9,672 nucleotides of DNA from an uncultured Porphyromonadaceae bacterium (GCA_947174225.1 CAMWIF010000074.1:1-9672), one strand, 5' to 3'. Shown: positions 1-7,610, numbered from the stretch's first letter. The notes: generated by a model not told the origin, from the letters alone. Numbers and translations: made by a program.

Positions 1-3000
1 GCGACATAGTTTGACTGAGTAGCCAATTTTAGCGTCGCCAGTTTGCGAGCATTAAGAAGTCGCTGCCGCTTGGACTCCTGAATATTGGTAATGTGGTTCT
101 TTTTGTACTCTTGAATGTACCATTCAGTGTAGCGCTCTTTAAGAGCCGTCATGCGCTGACGCGATGCTGCAATTTTTGAAGCCTCATTGGGAGAAATCCC
201 TTCAAATTCACGGATTGCTGCATCAATCTCAGCAACAAAGGCATCGTCATAGATGTATTGACGGGCTTGCTCCAAATAAGAAATTATCGGTGAGAACTCG
301 TTGACGATGGCTTGTGCATTCTTGATGACATCAAGGTCAGAGAGATGCGAGAAGGCTTCGCGGAGTTGGTCAGCAGTGAAGGGGAAATTTTTTAACTTAG
401 GAACCGTGTTGAAGGATGCCATACGGTCGGCAATACCTTTCATACGGTCGAGATGGGTGCGCAGTGTGATGGATTCTGATTTTGAAATCAGTTCAATGCC
501 TTGGAAGTGGATGCCGCCTGAAATATCATGTAAGGCACGAGCGCACTTCTCAGCTACCTGTCGAGCGTCGCTAAGCAAGCGAGACAAGGCACCCGATTCA
601 ATGTCGGGAATTTGTGCAGAAAGATCAACACCGGAAATGCCGAGTGAGAGTTCACGCATAGCAGCGAAATCTATACCGCGAGGACGGCGAATGCAGTTGA
701 AAGAGAAGTAATCTTCCTTTGCACAGTTGACAATCTCTCCGATGTTAGCAGCATTGATAATCTTCCCTGAGACATCAATCTCGATGTAACCGAGAGCCAC
801 CATTGCCGAGAGGACGAGATATTCAAAGTCAGCTTCAATTTGATAATCTTTTGAACGATAAGTTTGGGTTTTCTCCCAAAAGCACTCAAGAATTTCATCG
901 CGGTTGATAACCTGATTCGGATCTTTCTTATCCAGCATGTCTTTTATGTTCTGGGCATAGATTGAGTGGTCAATAGAAAGGCGGCCCTCATGTAGTAATC
1001 CAAGTCCGTGAAGAATGGCTTCACCATTTGAGATGGACTGATTGGGATTGACAATTTTCTGTTTAGCCTGTTTGATGTGAGTGTCGAAGTTGCCTTGAGA
1101 TCCAAATGTCAGAGGCTGACGCAGGGCAGTAAACTTCGGATAGTTGGGGCGGGTGGTGTTGAAATGATCTTCGAGTAAGAACGAAGTAATTTTGCTGACA
1201 ACCATTTCTTTTGACGGTCCATTGAAAAGTTCGGGTGAAAGCGTCTGCTTCTCGTCGCGATAATAAATCTCCATGTTCTCCTTGAACTCAGTATTGAACA
1301 ACTGCTTGAGTTTATTCTTATACTGGTTTATAAAATTATCGTAAAAACGCTTCTGCGAACTATCAACTGACGCCTTCAGAGATTCGGCAGCGGCATAGAG
1401 GGCGATGTAGTCTTTCATCTCCTGACTTATATTGTCGAAAACGAAGTACACGCTGTCTTCTTCATTGCCTCGTTTCTTTGCTGACTCGGTAAAGATAGGC
1501 ATGAAGTAGATATAGAAGTGTTGATGCGGGTGGGTGGTACTACGCTCGTTGGGGTTACCCATGAAGATATAGCCGTCAATCATCGTTTTGTGAGAAATCC
1601 AGTCGATACGGTGTGCCCAAATTGGGAAGCCGAGTCGGTACTGGTCAATCTCGATAGGCAGGAACTCGACAAGGAAGTTGAAGAAGAATTGGTCTTTAAC
1701 CCCTGGGGTCATTTGCACAGCATAGTCCTTGATCTTCTGTTCGTAGTTTATTCCACCAACTATGCGAAGATGATACTCCTGATTAAATTCGTTCTTCTCG
1801 AAGTATTGTCCGACGGTAGCCAAGACTATCTTATTTGCTGTATTGTCAATTACGTCCTGAAGTATTTCGCGGTCGAAGCAAGTTGCATCGAGCCAGCACA
1901 GATCATCGACGAGGGTTTCGGCAGTGACACCATTGGTGGCACTGAGCGAAGATTGAAGAATCTTGACGGCACAAGCATTGGCGATGCGATGAGCTAGAGA
2001 ATTCTTCTTGGCTTGCACTCCCACAAAGTTGTCATCAATCTTTTGGGAGACGATAGACATAATCTCGTTGATGCGATGCACGTCCGGGTCAGTTTGCATC
2101 TTTGGTGCGGTAAGGTCTATCCAATAGCTATCGTAAGAAATTAGACCGGGACATGTGCTTGGTACGTCTTCTCCTTTGAGGTTCTCGAATTTCGACGATA
2201 GCGTTTTAAGGATTTCACGCTGTCCGTTCTTGACTTGTACCAACTGGAAGTTATCGAAGAAGGCAGGGTGAACGGGAAACAGCTCGACGTATTCTTCAAT
2301 GTTTGTGTGCAGATCATTGAAGAATTGTGTGAACTGCGAGAGGTGGTTTCTTATCCACGCTTTCTGCTTGTCGGTCTTGCGGAGCAAGCGCTGTTCGGTA
2401 ACGAACTTAACCTCTTGCTTGGTGATAATGATTTCTTTATACCTGTCGTTAGCATGGTTAAGCATATCTGCGGCAAACTGAAACTCAGGAACAGTATATA
2501 TTGCCTCTTGAACACCAAATACCATTCTGAATTTAGAATGGTCGGAGACTTGCCCGAGGGCTTGGAGAACTGCAAGGTCGCGGTTCAGTTTGTCGGACGC
2601 GCTTCTGCCTTTGAGATAAGAAAGCATCTCATCAATAACGAGAAGAAAGCCCTTGTCGGGAAACTTATCCTCGTAGTGAGCCATCATGCGAGACAACTGT
2701 ACGGCATATGGTTCAAGCGGGTAAGCGTCAGTAATTGAGTAATTAATACCGACAGAGCGTAAATATTTGTCAATTTGATAACAAACAATCGACCAAAGTT
2801 CTTGACTATTGCCAAGCTCAAATCGGAGCACGTTGTATTTACCGGCAATCTTAGCGAGATTTTCACGTGCCTTATCATTGCTGAGGAGAGAAAGGTAATC
2901 CGGATTCTCGGCAATGAGTGTGAAAAGCGACATGAGGTGAGATTTACCGGTACCATAGTTGCCAACAATCTGTAAGCCGAAAGTATCTGCCGTAGTTGTA

Positions 3001-3161
3001 TAATCGAGATTTGAGCAGATAAACGGGATGATGGTGTCTTCGTATTCTTTTGAGAAAACGAATGTTCTTACCAAAGACTCTTGGTAAGAAATATCATCCA
3101 GTCGGTCGAATTTTACGACCTCTGTTATTGGTTCAAAATGTAAAAGTTCGCTATATTTCAT
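1..3161 (-). CDS. brxC: DUF6079/BrxC-like P-loop ATPase of a BREX-like defence system (3' end beyond window)
   Basis: The minus-strand frame is open from the ATG at 3161 to the window edge, giving 1053 codons with no stop; the C-terminus is missing. Seen: a Walker A motif GNYGTGKS at residues 67-74, a Walker B run LLVIDE at 173-178 (D177, E178), a VFGVQEA segment near 214-220, FPVHP at 295-299 and GNPNERST at 535-542. From memory, this motif order and the MKYSELL-type N-terminus fit DUF6079 proteins, large (about 1200 residue) BrxC/PglY-like ATPases of BREX phage defence. BrxC/PglY proteins are cytoplasmic, and their precise role in BREX is unsettled. The gene starts 28 nt after the stop of the BrxF-like gene, so the two are probably cotranscribed. 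No good Shine-Dalgarno precedes the ATG, as is usual in Bacteroidetes. The family call is from remembered motifs; BREX membership is inferred from the neighbour. Other large defence ATPases with similar P-loops are the main alternative. Confidence 0.72.
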   Translation of the reverse strand, partial: MKYSELLHFEPITEVVKFDRLDDISYQESLVRTFVFSKEYEDTIIPFICSNLDYTTTADTFGLQIVGNYGTGKSHLMSLFTLIAENPDYLSLLSNDKARENLAKIAGKYNVLRFELGNSQELWSIVCYQIDKYLRSVGINYSITDAYPLEPYAVQLSRMMAHYEDKFPDKGFLLVIDEMLSYLKGRSASDKLNRDLAVLQALGQVSDHSKFRMVFGVQEAIYTVPEFQFAADMLNHANDRYKEIIITKQEVKFVTEQRLLRKTDKQKAWIRNHLSQFTQFFNDLHTNIEEYVELFPVHPAFFDNFQLVQVKNGQREILKTLSSKFENLKGEDVPSTCPGLISYDSYWIDLTAPKMQTDPDVHRINEIMSIVSQKIDDNFVGVQAKKNSLAHRIANACAVKILQSSLSATNGVTAETLVDDLCWLDATCFDREILQDVIDNTANKIVLATVGQYFEKNEFNQEYHLRIVGGINYEQKIKDYAVQMTPGVKDQFFFNFLVEFLPIEIDQYRLGFPIWAHRIDWISHKTMIDGYIFMGNPNERSTTHPHQHFYIYFMPIFTESAKKRGNEEDSVYFVFDNISQEMKDYIALYAAAESLKASVDSSQKRFYDNFINQYKNKLKQLFNTEFKENMEIYYRDEKQTLSPELFNGPSKEMVVSKITSFLLEDHFNTTRPNYPKFTALRQPLTFGSQGNFDTHIKQAKQKIVNPNQSISNGEAILHGLGLLHEGRLSIDHSIYAQNIKDMLDKKDPNQVINRDEILECFWEKTQTYRSKDYQIEADFEYLVLSAMVALGYIEIDVSGKIINAANIGEIVNCAKEDYFSFNCIRRPRGIDFAAMRELSLGISGVDLSAQIPDIESGALSRLLSDARQVAEKCARALHDISGGIHFQGIELISKSESITLRTHLDRMKGIADRMASFNTVPKLKNFPFTADQLREAFSHLSDLDVIKNAQAIVNEFSPIISYLEQARQYIYDDAFVAEIDAAIREFEGISPNEASKIAASRQRMTALKERYTEWYIQEYKKNHITNIQESKRQRLLNARKLATLKLATQSNYV

Positions 3162-3189
3162 GTGCGGTGAGGTTAATATAGCATATGGT

Positions 3190-3621
3190 TTACTGGAGTA
3201 TATATGAATGGAGATTTCCAATAGGGAATGTTGTAGCAAAATGCTTACCGACAAGATAAAAATTCTCATTGTCAGCTTGACCACAGTTTACTAAAATCAG
3301 AGTGTTCGATTTGGAATGAGAATCAAAAATCGAGACGAGATTTAGCTTTAATTCTGGTTCAAACAAAATTCCCCAATTTTCAAGGGCAATATAATCCCCT
3401 ATAATCGGGTCTTTCTTGATTGCCCGTCGAAGAATTGCGTTCAAGCAATCTTCGGTAATCATCGGTAGATGTGGAGAGTATAAATCGGCTTTAATACCTT
3501 TTGAAAGCTCATAACCAACATCTATAGATTTAAGATGTTGGTCAGGATTCGGAGCAAAGATTAGTTTGTTCCGTGGGTTGTAAGTAAGGTATTGAGCAAT
3601 TCGTTCTCTCATAAAAAACAT
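3190..3621 (-). CDS. brxF: BrxF-like small protein without a recognisable P-loop
   Basis: This is a 143-residue soluble protein with no signal peptide or membrane segment. It sits first in the leftward operon, directly upstream of the large ATPase. BREX type 3 loci begin with brxF, a protein of about 150 residues, followed by brxC; size and position match. Residues 78-114 (IALENWGILFEPELKLN followed by a hydrophobic strand ending LILVNCG) resemble the C-terminal Walker B-like and strand region of BrxF as I recall it (a DN-x-ILF-P-L-type segment). Where BrxF normally has a GxxGxGKT loop, residues 20-33 read LIFAPNPDQHLKSI, so the nucleotide-binding loop is not recognisable. The start could be M1 (3621) or M4 (3612); no ribosome binding site separates them. 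The function of BrxF is not firmly established, and this copy may be structural rather than an NTPase. An unrelated small accessory protein is the alternative. Confidence 0.5.
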   Translation of the reverse strand: MFFMRERIAQYLTYNPRNKLIFAPNPDQHLKSIDVGYELSKGIKADLYSPHLPMITEDCLNAILRRAIKKDPIIGDYIALENWGILFEPELKLNLVSIFDSHSKSNTLILVNCGQADNENFYLVGKHFATTFPIGNLHSYILQ

Positions 3622-3753
3622 CTATGTAGCATCTGAAGACTGACCAAAGCCCGCAACTACAAAGATGTTCTTAAAGGTTTTTTCGGCTTTTACCGTATGT
3701 CTTTGTTCTTTACTGATCGATCATTCCTCAGATAAACGTTACTTTCCTAAATA

Positions 3754-3784
3754 CAAAATTACAAAGAAAAATCGGATTTGGCAA
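3754..3784 (-). promoter_or_regulatory. Bacteroidetes-type promoter of the BREX-like operon
   Basis: On the minus strand, TAATTTTG at 3761-3754 is an exact match to the Bacteroidetes -7 consensus TAnnTTTG. TTGC at 3784-3781 lies 19 nt upstream in the -33 position, the same spacing as in the kinase promoter at 8441-8471. Transcription would start near 3747, giving a leader of about 125 nt before the BrxF-like start codon. A perfect 10-bp palindrome, TGATCGATCA (3714-3723), falls within that leader. Confidence 0.6.
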
Positions 3785-3827
3785 GAGCTTGCGCACGTAA
3801 ATGAATGCTTTGAACGAAAGTTACGTG
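3781..3827. promoter_or_regulatory. Two dyads at the BREX-like promoter, candidate operator
   Basis: GCAAG-AG-CTTGC (3781-3792) is a near-palindrome lying over the proposed -33 element. Directly behind it, CACGTAA (3794-3800) and TTACGTG (3821-3827) form a perfect 7-bp inverted repeat with a 20-bp spacer. Their position suggests regulator binding or a looped operator. Many BREX loci are controlled by a WYL-domain repressor (BrxR), but no such gene is visible here. The sites are seen; the function is inferred. Confidence 0.35.
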
Positions 3828-3996
3828 GGATTTATCTGTTATAGAGCAGACTGCAATTATTAGGCTACATAGAGATGTTTCTGCCCGTCAAATGAGTAGA
3901 GGCGGATGAGGAAGGTTTCTTCCTTACTAATTGGTACCTTAAATAATTCGATCAAAGTCTGCAAAGCATATACGAGTGTAATTTATTTATATGGGC

Positions 3997-4026
3997 GATG
4001 AAAATATAATAGATGAAAATATAATA
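3997..4026. repeat. Perfect 15-bp tandem duplication
   Basis: GATGAAAATATAATA occurs twice, back to back, at 3997-4011 and 4012-4026, with no mismatch. It lies in the gene-free boundary. It may be a slippage product or a variable-number repeat; no coding role is evident. Confidence 0.85.
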
Positions 4027-4200
4027 TGAGTAAAACATATGTTCCGATGAGGATTGTGTGGAAAGTTTTGTTTAATTTTGTAACTTGATTAGACATGTCT
4101 CTATGTTATGACCCTATCTGAGGGTGTTAACGCAGTCGCAAAATTAAGGCTGAAATTGTTAGAATGTATGAGAAGTGTCTTTAAAATAAGACATAAAAAA

Positions 4201-4208
4201 TAGCTTTG
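4201..4208 (+). promoter_or_regulatory. Possible -7 element for the VOC gene
   Basis: TAGCTTTG matches TAnnTTTG exactly and would place transcription start about 80 nt before the ATG at 4295. No good TTTG/TTGG element lies 19 nt upstream (the sequence there is TCTT), so this is only a candidate. A loosely repeated motif, TTTGGAAGCAA / TTTGGAAGTAA / TTTTGAAGTAT, begins at 4205, 4231 and 4261 in the same leader. Confidence 0.3.
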
Positions 4209-4294
4209 GAAGCAAAGTATGAGAATAGATTTTGGAAGTAAGAAATCCTAAAGTAATGGGTTTTGAAGTATCGAATAGTTAAAAGTATTGTGTT

Positions 4295-4675
4295 ATGGAA
4301 GTGAAATCGCATTTTGCACATGTCAATTTCAATGTTACGGATCTTGACAGGAGTATTAAGTTTTATAAGGAGGCGTTGGGTCTTGAGAAGGTGGGTGAGG
4401 TAAACCATCCTAACGGGGATTTTAAGTTGGTGTACCTTTCGCGTCCGGGTGAGAGTTTCCAGCTGGAGCTTACTTGGCTGCGTGACCATCCACAGCCTTA
4501 TGAGCTGGGGGAGAATGAGAGCCATCTTGCTGTGAGAGTGGAGGGAGATTATGATGCTATCAGGGAGTATCACCGTCAGATGGGGTGTATCTGCTTTGAG
4601 AATGAGAGTATGGGGCTTTACTTCATTCACGATCCGGATGATTATTGGATCGAAATTCTTAGACATAAGGATTGA
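4295..4675 (+). CDS. VOC-superfamily protein, glyoxalase I-like
   Basis: This is a 126-residue cytoplasmic protein made of two beta-alpha-beta-beta-beta modules of the vicinal-oxygen-chelate fold. The four expected metal ligands of glyoxalase I-type enzymes are present: H9 (FAHVNFNV), E58 (QLELTW), H77 (ESHLAV) and E120 (WIEIL). DLDRSIKFYKEALGL at 16-30 is the usual N-terminal helix. FIHDPDDYWIEI near the end is typical of lactoylglutathione lyase-like proteins. Family knowledge suggests a divalent-metal enzyme that isomerises a hemithioacetal from methylglyoxal. Bacteroidales may use a thiol other than glutathione, so the substrate is open; many VOC proteins of this size have other chemistries. 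The length is normal for a single-domain glyoxalase. It is transcribed alone, 228 nt before clpB. The ATG at 4295 is the first sensible start and has no strong Shine-Dalgarno. Confidence 0.85.
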   Translation: MEVKSHFAHVNFNVTDLDRSIKFYKEALGLEKVGEVNHPNGDFKLVYLSRPGESFQLELTWLRDHPQPYELGENESHLAVRVEGDYDAIREYHRQMGCICFENESMGLYFIHDPDDYWIEILRHKD

Positions 4676-4766
4676 ATCGTTGGGATAAAGCATGATACCA
4701 TTCTCCAGTCTGGAATAATCTCAAAAGAATTCAAATGATTTTTAATTGAAGGAAATGGATGACGGT

Positions 4767-4788
4767 TTCAACCAATGGAGGGGTTGAA
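4767..4788. promoter_or_regulatory. Dyad TTCAACC-N8-GGTTGAA upstream of clpB
   Basis: A perfect 7-bp inverted repeat (4767-4773 and 4782-4788) lies 115 nt before the clpB start. It could be an operator, or a weak terminator for the VOC gene, but only a short T-containing tail follows. Function is inferred from position alone. Confidence 0.3.
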
Positions 4789-4803
4789 TTGTTAAAATAA
4801 TGG

Positions 4804-4825
4804 AACGTGAAAAAAAGAGCACGTT
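4804..4825. promoter_or_regulatory. Dyad AACGTG-N10-CACGTT upstream of clpB
   Basis: Perfect 6-bp arms (4804-4809 and 4820-4825) enclose an A-rich spacer, and the flanks add imperfect symmetry (GGA...TCC). This is not the HrcA CIRCE element (TTAGCACTC-N9-GAGTGCTAA). It is a candidate binding site for an unknown regulator of clpB. Confidence 0.35.
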
Positions 4826-4828
4826 TCC

Positions 4829-4864
4829 AGATGTAAGATTCTACACAAGATGCAAGATTCTACA
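4829..4864 (+). repeat. 17-bp direct repeat in the clpB upstream region
   Basis: AGATGTAAGATTCTACA (4829-4845) and AGATGCAAGATTCTACA (4848-4864) differ at one base and are offset by 19 bp, close to two helical turns. The first copy also carries partial dyad symmetry (TGTA...TACA). The repeats end 39 nt before the clpB start codon, where core promoter elements would be expected. No TAnnTTTG box was found between 4676 and 4903. Confidence 0.55.
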
Positions 4865-4903
4865 TCTACGTCTTAAACTGTATACAACCCAAATTCAACG
4901 CAT

Positions 4904-7501
4904 ATGAATTTTAATAACTTCACAATCAAATCGCAGGAAGTGGTGCAGAAGGCCATCGAGCTGACGCGACAGAACGGTCAGCAGCAGATTGAGCCGGTCC
5001 ACATTCTTAAAGCCCTTATTTCGGAGAGCGAGACGATTGTCAATTTTGTATTCCAGAAGCTCGGTGCAAACCTGAACGCTGTGAATATGGCAATTGATAA
5101 GGATATTCAGAGCCTTCCGAAAGTGTCAGGAGGCGAGGTTTTCCTTAGCCGTGAATCTAATGAGGCCCTTCAGAAAGCCATTGACTTCTCAAAGTCGATG
5201 GGCGATGAGTATGTCTCTGTAGAGGCTATGCTGATGGGTATTCTCAAAACAAGGTGCAAAGCTTCGCAGATCCTGAAAGACGCCGGAGTGACCGAAGATG
5301 GTCTGAAGGCTGCAATAAATGAACTTCGTAAAGGTAATAAGGTGACACAACAGAGTGCTGAGGAGAGCTATCAGGCTCTTAGCAAGTATGCTATTAACCT
5401 TAATGACCGTGCCCGCAACGGCAAGCTTGATCCGGTGATCGGACGTGACGAGGAGATTCGCCGTGTGCTCCAGATCCTTTCCCGTAGAACAAAGAACAAC
5501 CCGATGCTGGTAGGTGAGCCGGGTACCGGTAAGACCGCTATCGCTGAGGGTTTGGCTCACCGAATTGTACGTGGTGACGTGCCTGAGAACCTTAAATCGA
5601 AACAGATCTATTCTCTCGATATGGGTGCGCTCGTGGCAGGTGCCAAATATAAAGGTGAGTTTGAGGAGCGTCTGAAAGCCATCGTAAATGAGGTTACTCA
5701 GAGCGACGGTGAGATTATCCTCTTCATCGATGAGATTCACACTCTCGTTGGTGCAGGTAAAGGTGAGGGTGCTATGGATGCCGCCAATATCTTGAAGCCG
5801 GCTTTGGCTCGTGGCGAATTGCGCTCAATCGGTGCCACAACCCTTGACGAGTATCAGAAATATTTTGAAAAAGATAAGGCTCTCGAACGTCGTTTCCAGA
5901 AAGTAATGGTAGACGAGCCGGATGAGATGTCAGCAATTTCTATCCTTCGTGGCTTGAAGGAGCGTTATGAAAACCACCATAAGGTGCGCATTATGGATGA
6001 GGCTATCATCGCAGCCGTCCAGCTGAGTGTGCGCTATATTACTGACCGTTTCTTGCCTGACAAGGCAATCGACCTTATTGATGAGGCAGCTTCAAAACTG
6101 CGTCTTGAGATGGACTCCATGCCTCAGGCTCTTGATGAGGCACAGCGTAAGATTGCCCAGCTTGAGATTGAGCGTGAGGCTCTTAAACGTGAAGGCAACG
6201 AATACAAGATCAAGCAGATTGACGAAGATCTTGCCAACCTGCGTGACACTGAGAAGAGCCTGAAGGCTAAGTGGCAGGCAGAGAAGAACGAGATTAACAA
6301 GATCCAGCAGAACAAGATTGACATTGAGCATCTCAAACACGAGGCTGAGATGGCAAGACGTGAAGGTGACTATGCCAAGGTTGCTGAGATCGAATACTCC
6401 AAGATCAAACAGAAGGAAGACGAGAATAAGGCTACTCAGGAGAAACTCCGTCAGCTTCAGGGCGAAGGTGCCATGATTAAGGAGGAGGTTGACGCTGAGG
6501 ATATAGCTGAGGTGGTAAGCCGCTGGACCGGTATACCTGTGAAGAAGATGGCTCAGAGCGAGAAGGAGAAACTTCTCCACCTCGAAGAGGAACTTCACAA
6601 ACGTGTTGTTGGTCAGGATGCAGCCATCAAGGCAGTCAGCGACGCAGTGCGCCGTTCACGTGCCGGTCTTAACGACCCGCGTCGTCCTCTCGGTTCATTC
6701 ATCTTCCTCGGTACAACCGGTGTAGGTAAGACTGAGCTTGCAAAGGCTTTGGCAGAATACCTCTTCGACGATGAGGATATGATGACCCGTATCGATATGT
6801 CGGAGTATATGGAGAAACACTCTGTATCTCGACTCGTCGGAGCGCCTCCGGGATATGTCGGTTATGAAGAGGGTGGTCAGCTCACAGAGGCAGTGCGTCG
6901 TAAACCTTACAGCGTAGTGCTCTTCGATGAGATTGAGAAAGCCAACCCGGATGTGTTCAACATCCTTCTTCAGGTGCTCGACGATGGTCGTCTTACCGAT
7001 AACAAGGGTCGATTCATCAACTTCAAGAACACCATCATCATTATGACCTCTAACGAAGGCTCACCGATAATCCGCGAGAACTTCAAGGACATCGACTCTA
7101 AGACTGAGCTTGAGCGTGAGGCTGTGATAAGCAAGACAAAGGAGGACGTTATCGACTTGCTGAAGATGAAGATCCGTCCGGAGTTCCTTAACCGTATCGA
7201 CGAGATCGTAATGTTTACTCCTCTTAATAAGAAGGAGATTCAGGAGATTGTTGACATCCAGGTTAAGAGCGTACAGAAGATGCTTGCATCTAACGGCGTT
7301 TCACTCCAGATCACCAAGCCGGCACTTGAGCTTCTTGCTGAAGACGGCTATGATCCTGAATTCGGTGCCCGTCCTGTGAAGAGAACCATCCAGCGTATGG
7401 TGCTCAACCAGCTGTCGAAAGACATTCTGGCACAGAAGGTTGATCGTGATCATCCTATCATTATCGACCGTGAGGGTGACGAACTGGTATTCAAGAACTA
7501 A
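4904..7501 (+). CDS. clpB: ATP-dependent protein disaggregase ClpB (Hsp100)
   Basis: This is a full-length, 865-residue Hsp100 disaggregase, close to the usual 850-870. It extracts polypeptides from aggregates with DnaK in the cytoplasm, threading them through a hexameric pore. Domains: N-terminal substrate domain about 1-150; AAA-1 with Walker A GEPGTGKT (204-211), pore tyrosine Y249 in AKYKGEFEERL, Walker B IILFIDE (D276, E277) and arginine-finger candidates R329/R330; M-domain coiled coil about 403-525, rich in charged residues, which separates ClpB from ClpA/ClpC; AAA-2 with Walker A GTTGVGKT (603-610), GYVG pore loop (Y651) and Walker B VVLFDE (D675, E676). No IGF/L-type ClpP loop is apparent, as expected. 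The ATG at 4904 starts the standard MNFNNFT sequence. The gene is apparently monocistronic, with an intrinsic terminator 72 nt downstream. Upstream dyads and a direct repeat suggest stress control, but no CIRCE element is present. Confidence 0.98.
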   Translation: MNFNNFTIKSQEVVQKAIELTRQNGQQQIEPVHILKALISESETIVNFVFQKLGANLNAVNMAIDKDIQSLPKVSGGEVFLSRESNEALQKAIDFSKSMGDEYVSVEAMLMGILKTRCKASQILKDAGVTEDGLKAAINELRKGNKVTQQSAEESYQALSKYAINLNDRARNGKLDPVIGRDEEIRRVLQILSRRTKNNPMLVGEPGTGKTAIAEGLAHRIVRGDVPENLKSKQIYSLDMGALVAGAKYKGEFEERLKAIVNEVTQSDGEIILFIDEIHTLVGAGKGEGAMDAANILKPALARGELRSIGATTLDEYQKYFEKDKALERRFQKVMVDEPDEMSAISILRGLKERYENHHKVRIMDEAIIAAVQLSVRYITDRFLPDKAIDLIDEAASKLRLEMDSMPQALDEAQRKIAQLEIEREALKREGNEYKIKQIDEDLANLRDTEKSLKAKWQAEKNEINKIQQNKIDIEHLKHEAEMARREGDYAKVAEIEYSKIKQKEDENKATQEKLRQLQGEGAMIKEEVDAEDIAEVVSRWTGIPVKKMAQSEKEKLLHLEEELHKRVVGQDAAIKAVSDAVRRSRAGLNDPRRPLGSFIFLGTTGVGKTELAKALAEYLFDDEDMMTRIDMSEYMEKHSVSRLVGAPPGYVGYEEGGQLTEAVRRKPYSVVLFDEIEKANPDVFNILLQVLDDGRLTDNKGRFINFKNTIIIMTSNEGSPIIRENFKDIDSKTELEREAVISKTKEDVIDLLKMKIRPEFLNRIDEIVMFTPLNKKEIQEIVDIQVKSVQKMLASNGVSLQITKPALELLAEDGYDPEFGARPVKRTIQRMVLNQLSKDILAQKVDRDHPIIIDREGDELVFKN

Positions 7502-7572
7502 GGGAACATATCCTAAAGAAGTTAAAATTTCTTGAATAAACAGTAGAAAATACATAAAATAAGCTTTATATC

Positions 7573-7610
7573 AATAGAGGTGGGGTTAAAAAAACGCCAC
7601 CTCTATTTTT
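7573..7610 (+). terminator. Intrinsic terminator of clpB
   Basis: A perfect 11-bp stem, AATAGAGGTGG (7573-7583) with CCACCTCTATT (7597-7607), encloses a 13-nt A-rich loop. The descending arm runs into TTTTT (7606-7610). It lies 72 nt after the clpB stop and should isolate clpB from the next gene. Confidence 0.92.

Larger units (their letters stand above)
3622..4294. other. AT-rich gene-free boundary between defence operon and housekeeping genes
   Basis: No convincing gene was found in these 673 bases; the longest ATG-initiated stretches are trivial (for example 20 codons from 4027). The region holds the defence-operon leader and promoter, a 6-bp hairpin AGGAAG-GTTT-CTTCCT (3909-3924), a 15-bp tandem repeat (3997-4026), and TAnnTTTG-like boxes at 4073-4080 (plus), 4139-4146 (minus) and 4201-4208 (plus). 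No tRNA, integrase, transposase or clear attachment site was seen. The higher AT content and the change in gene direction suggest the edge of an accessory insertion. Confidence 0.55.

Noticed and set aside
1518..1997. Plus-strand open frame of 159 codons, with similar ones at 301-711 and 2235-2738
   Set aside because: All lie antisense to the large ATPase gene, whose minus-strand frame is open for 1053 codons with recognisable motifs. The plus-strand products show no known domain.
4073..4080. TAATTTTG as a plus-strand promoter for the VOC gene
   Set aside because: There is no TTTG/TTGG element 19 nt upstream, and the leader would exceed 200 nt. The match is expected by chance in AT-rich DNA.
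3622..4294. tRNA gene or phage attachment site at the island boundary
   Set aside because: No cloverleaf, tRNA 3' end or paired direct repeats flanking the defence genes could be found within the window.
4181..4693. Minus-strand open frame of 170 codons opposite the VOC gene
   Set aside because: The plus-strand product has all four VOC metal ligands. The antisense product is a low-complexity hydrophobic sequence with no family pattern.
4767..4828. HrcA CIRCE operator for clpB
   Set aside because: Neither dyad matches TTAGCACTC-N9-GAGTGCTAA.
6092..6598. Minus-strand open frame of 168 codons opposite the ClpB M-domain, and others at 5189-5740 and 8679-9083
   Set aside because: These are shadows caused by the codon usage of clpB and the kinase gene. 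The Leu-rich translations mirror the charged coiled coil on the other strand.
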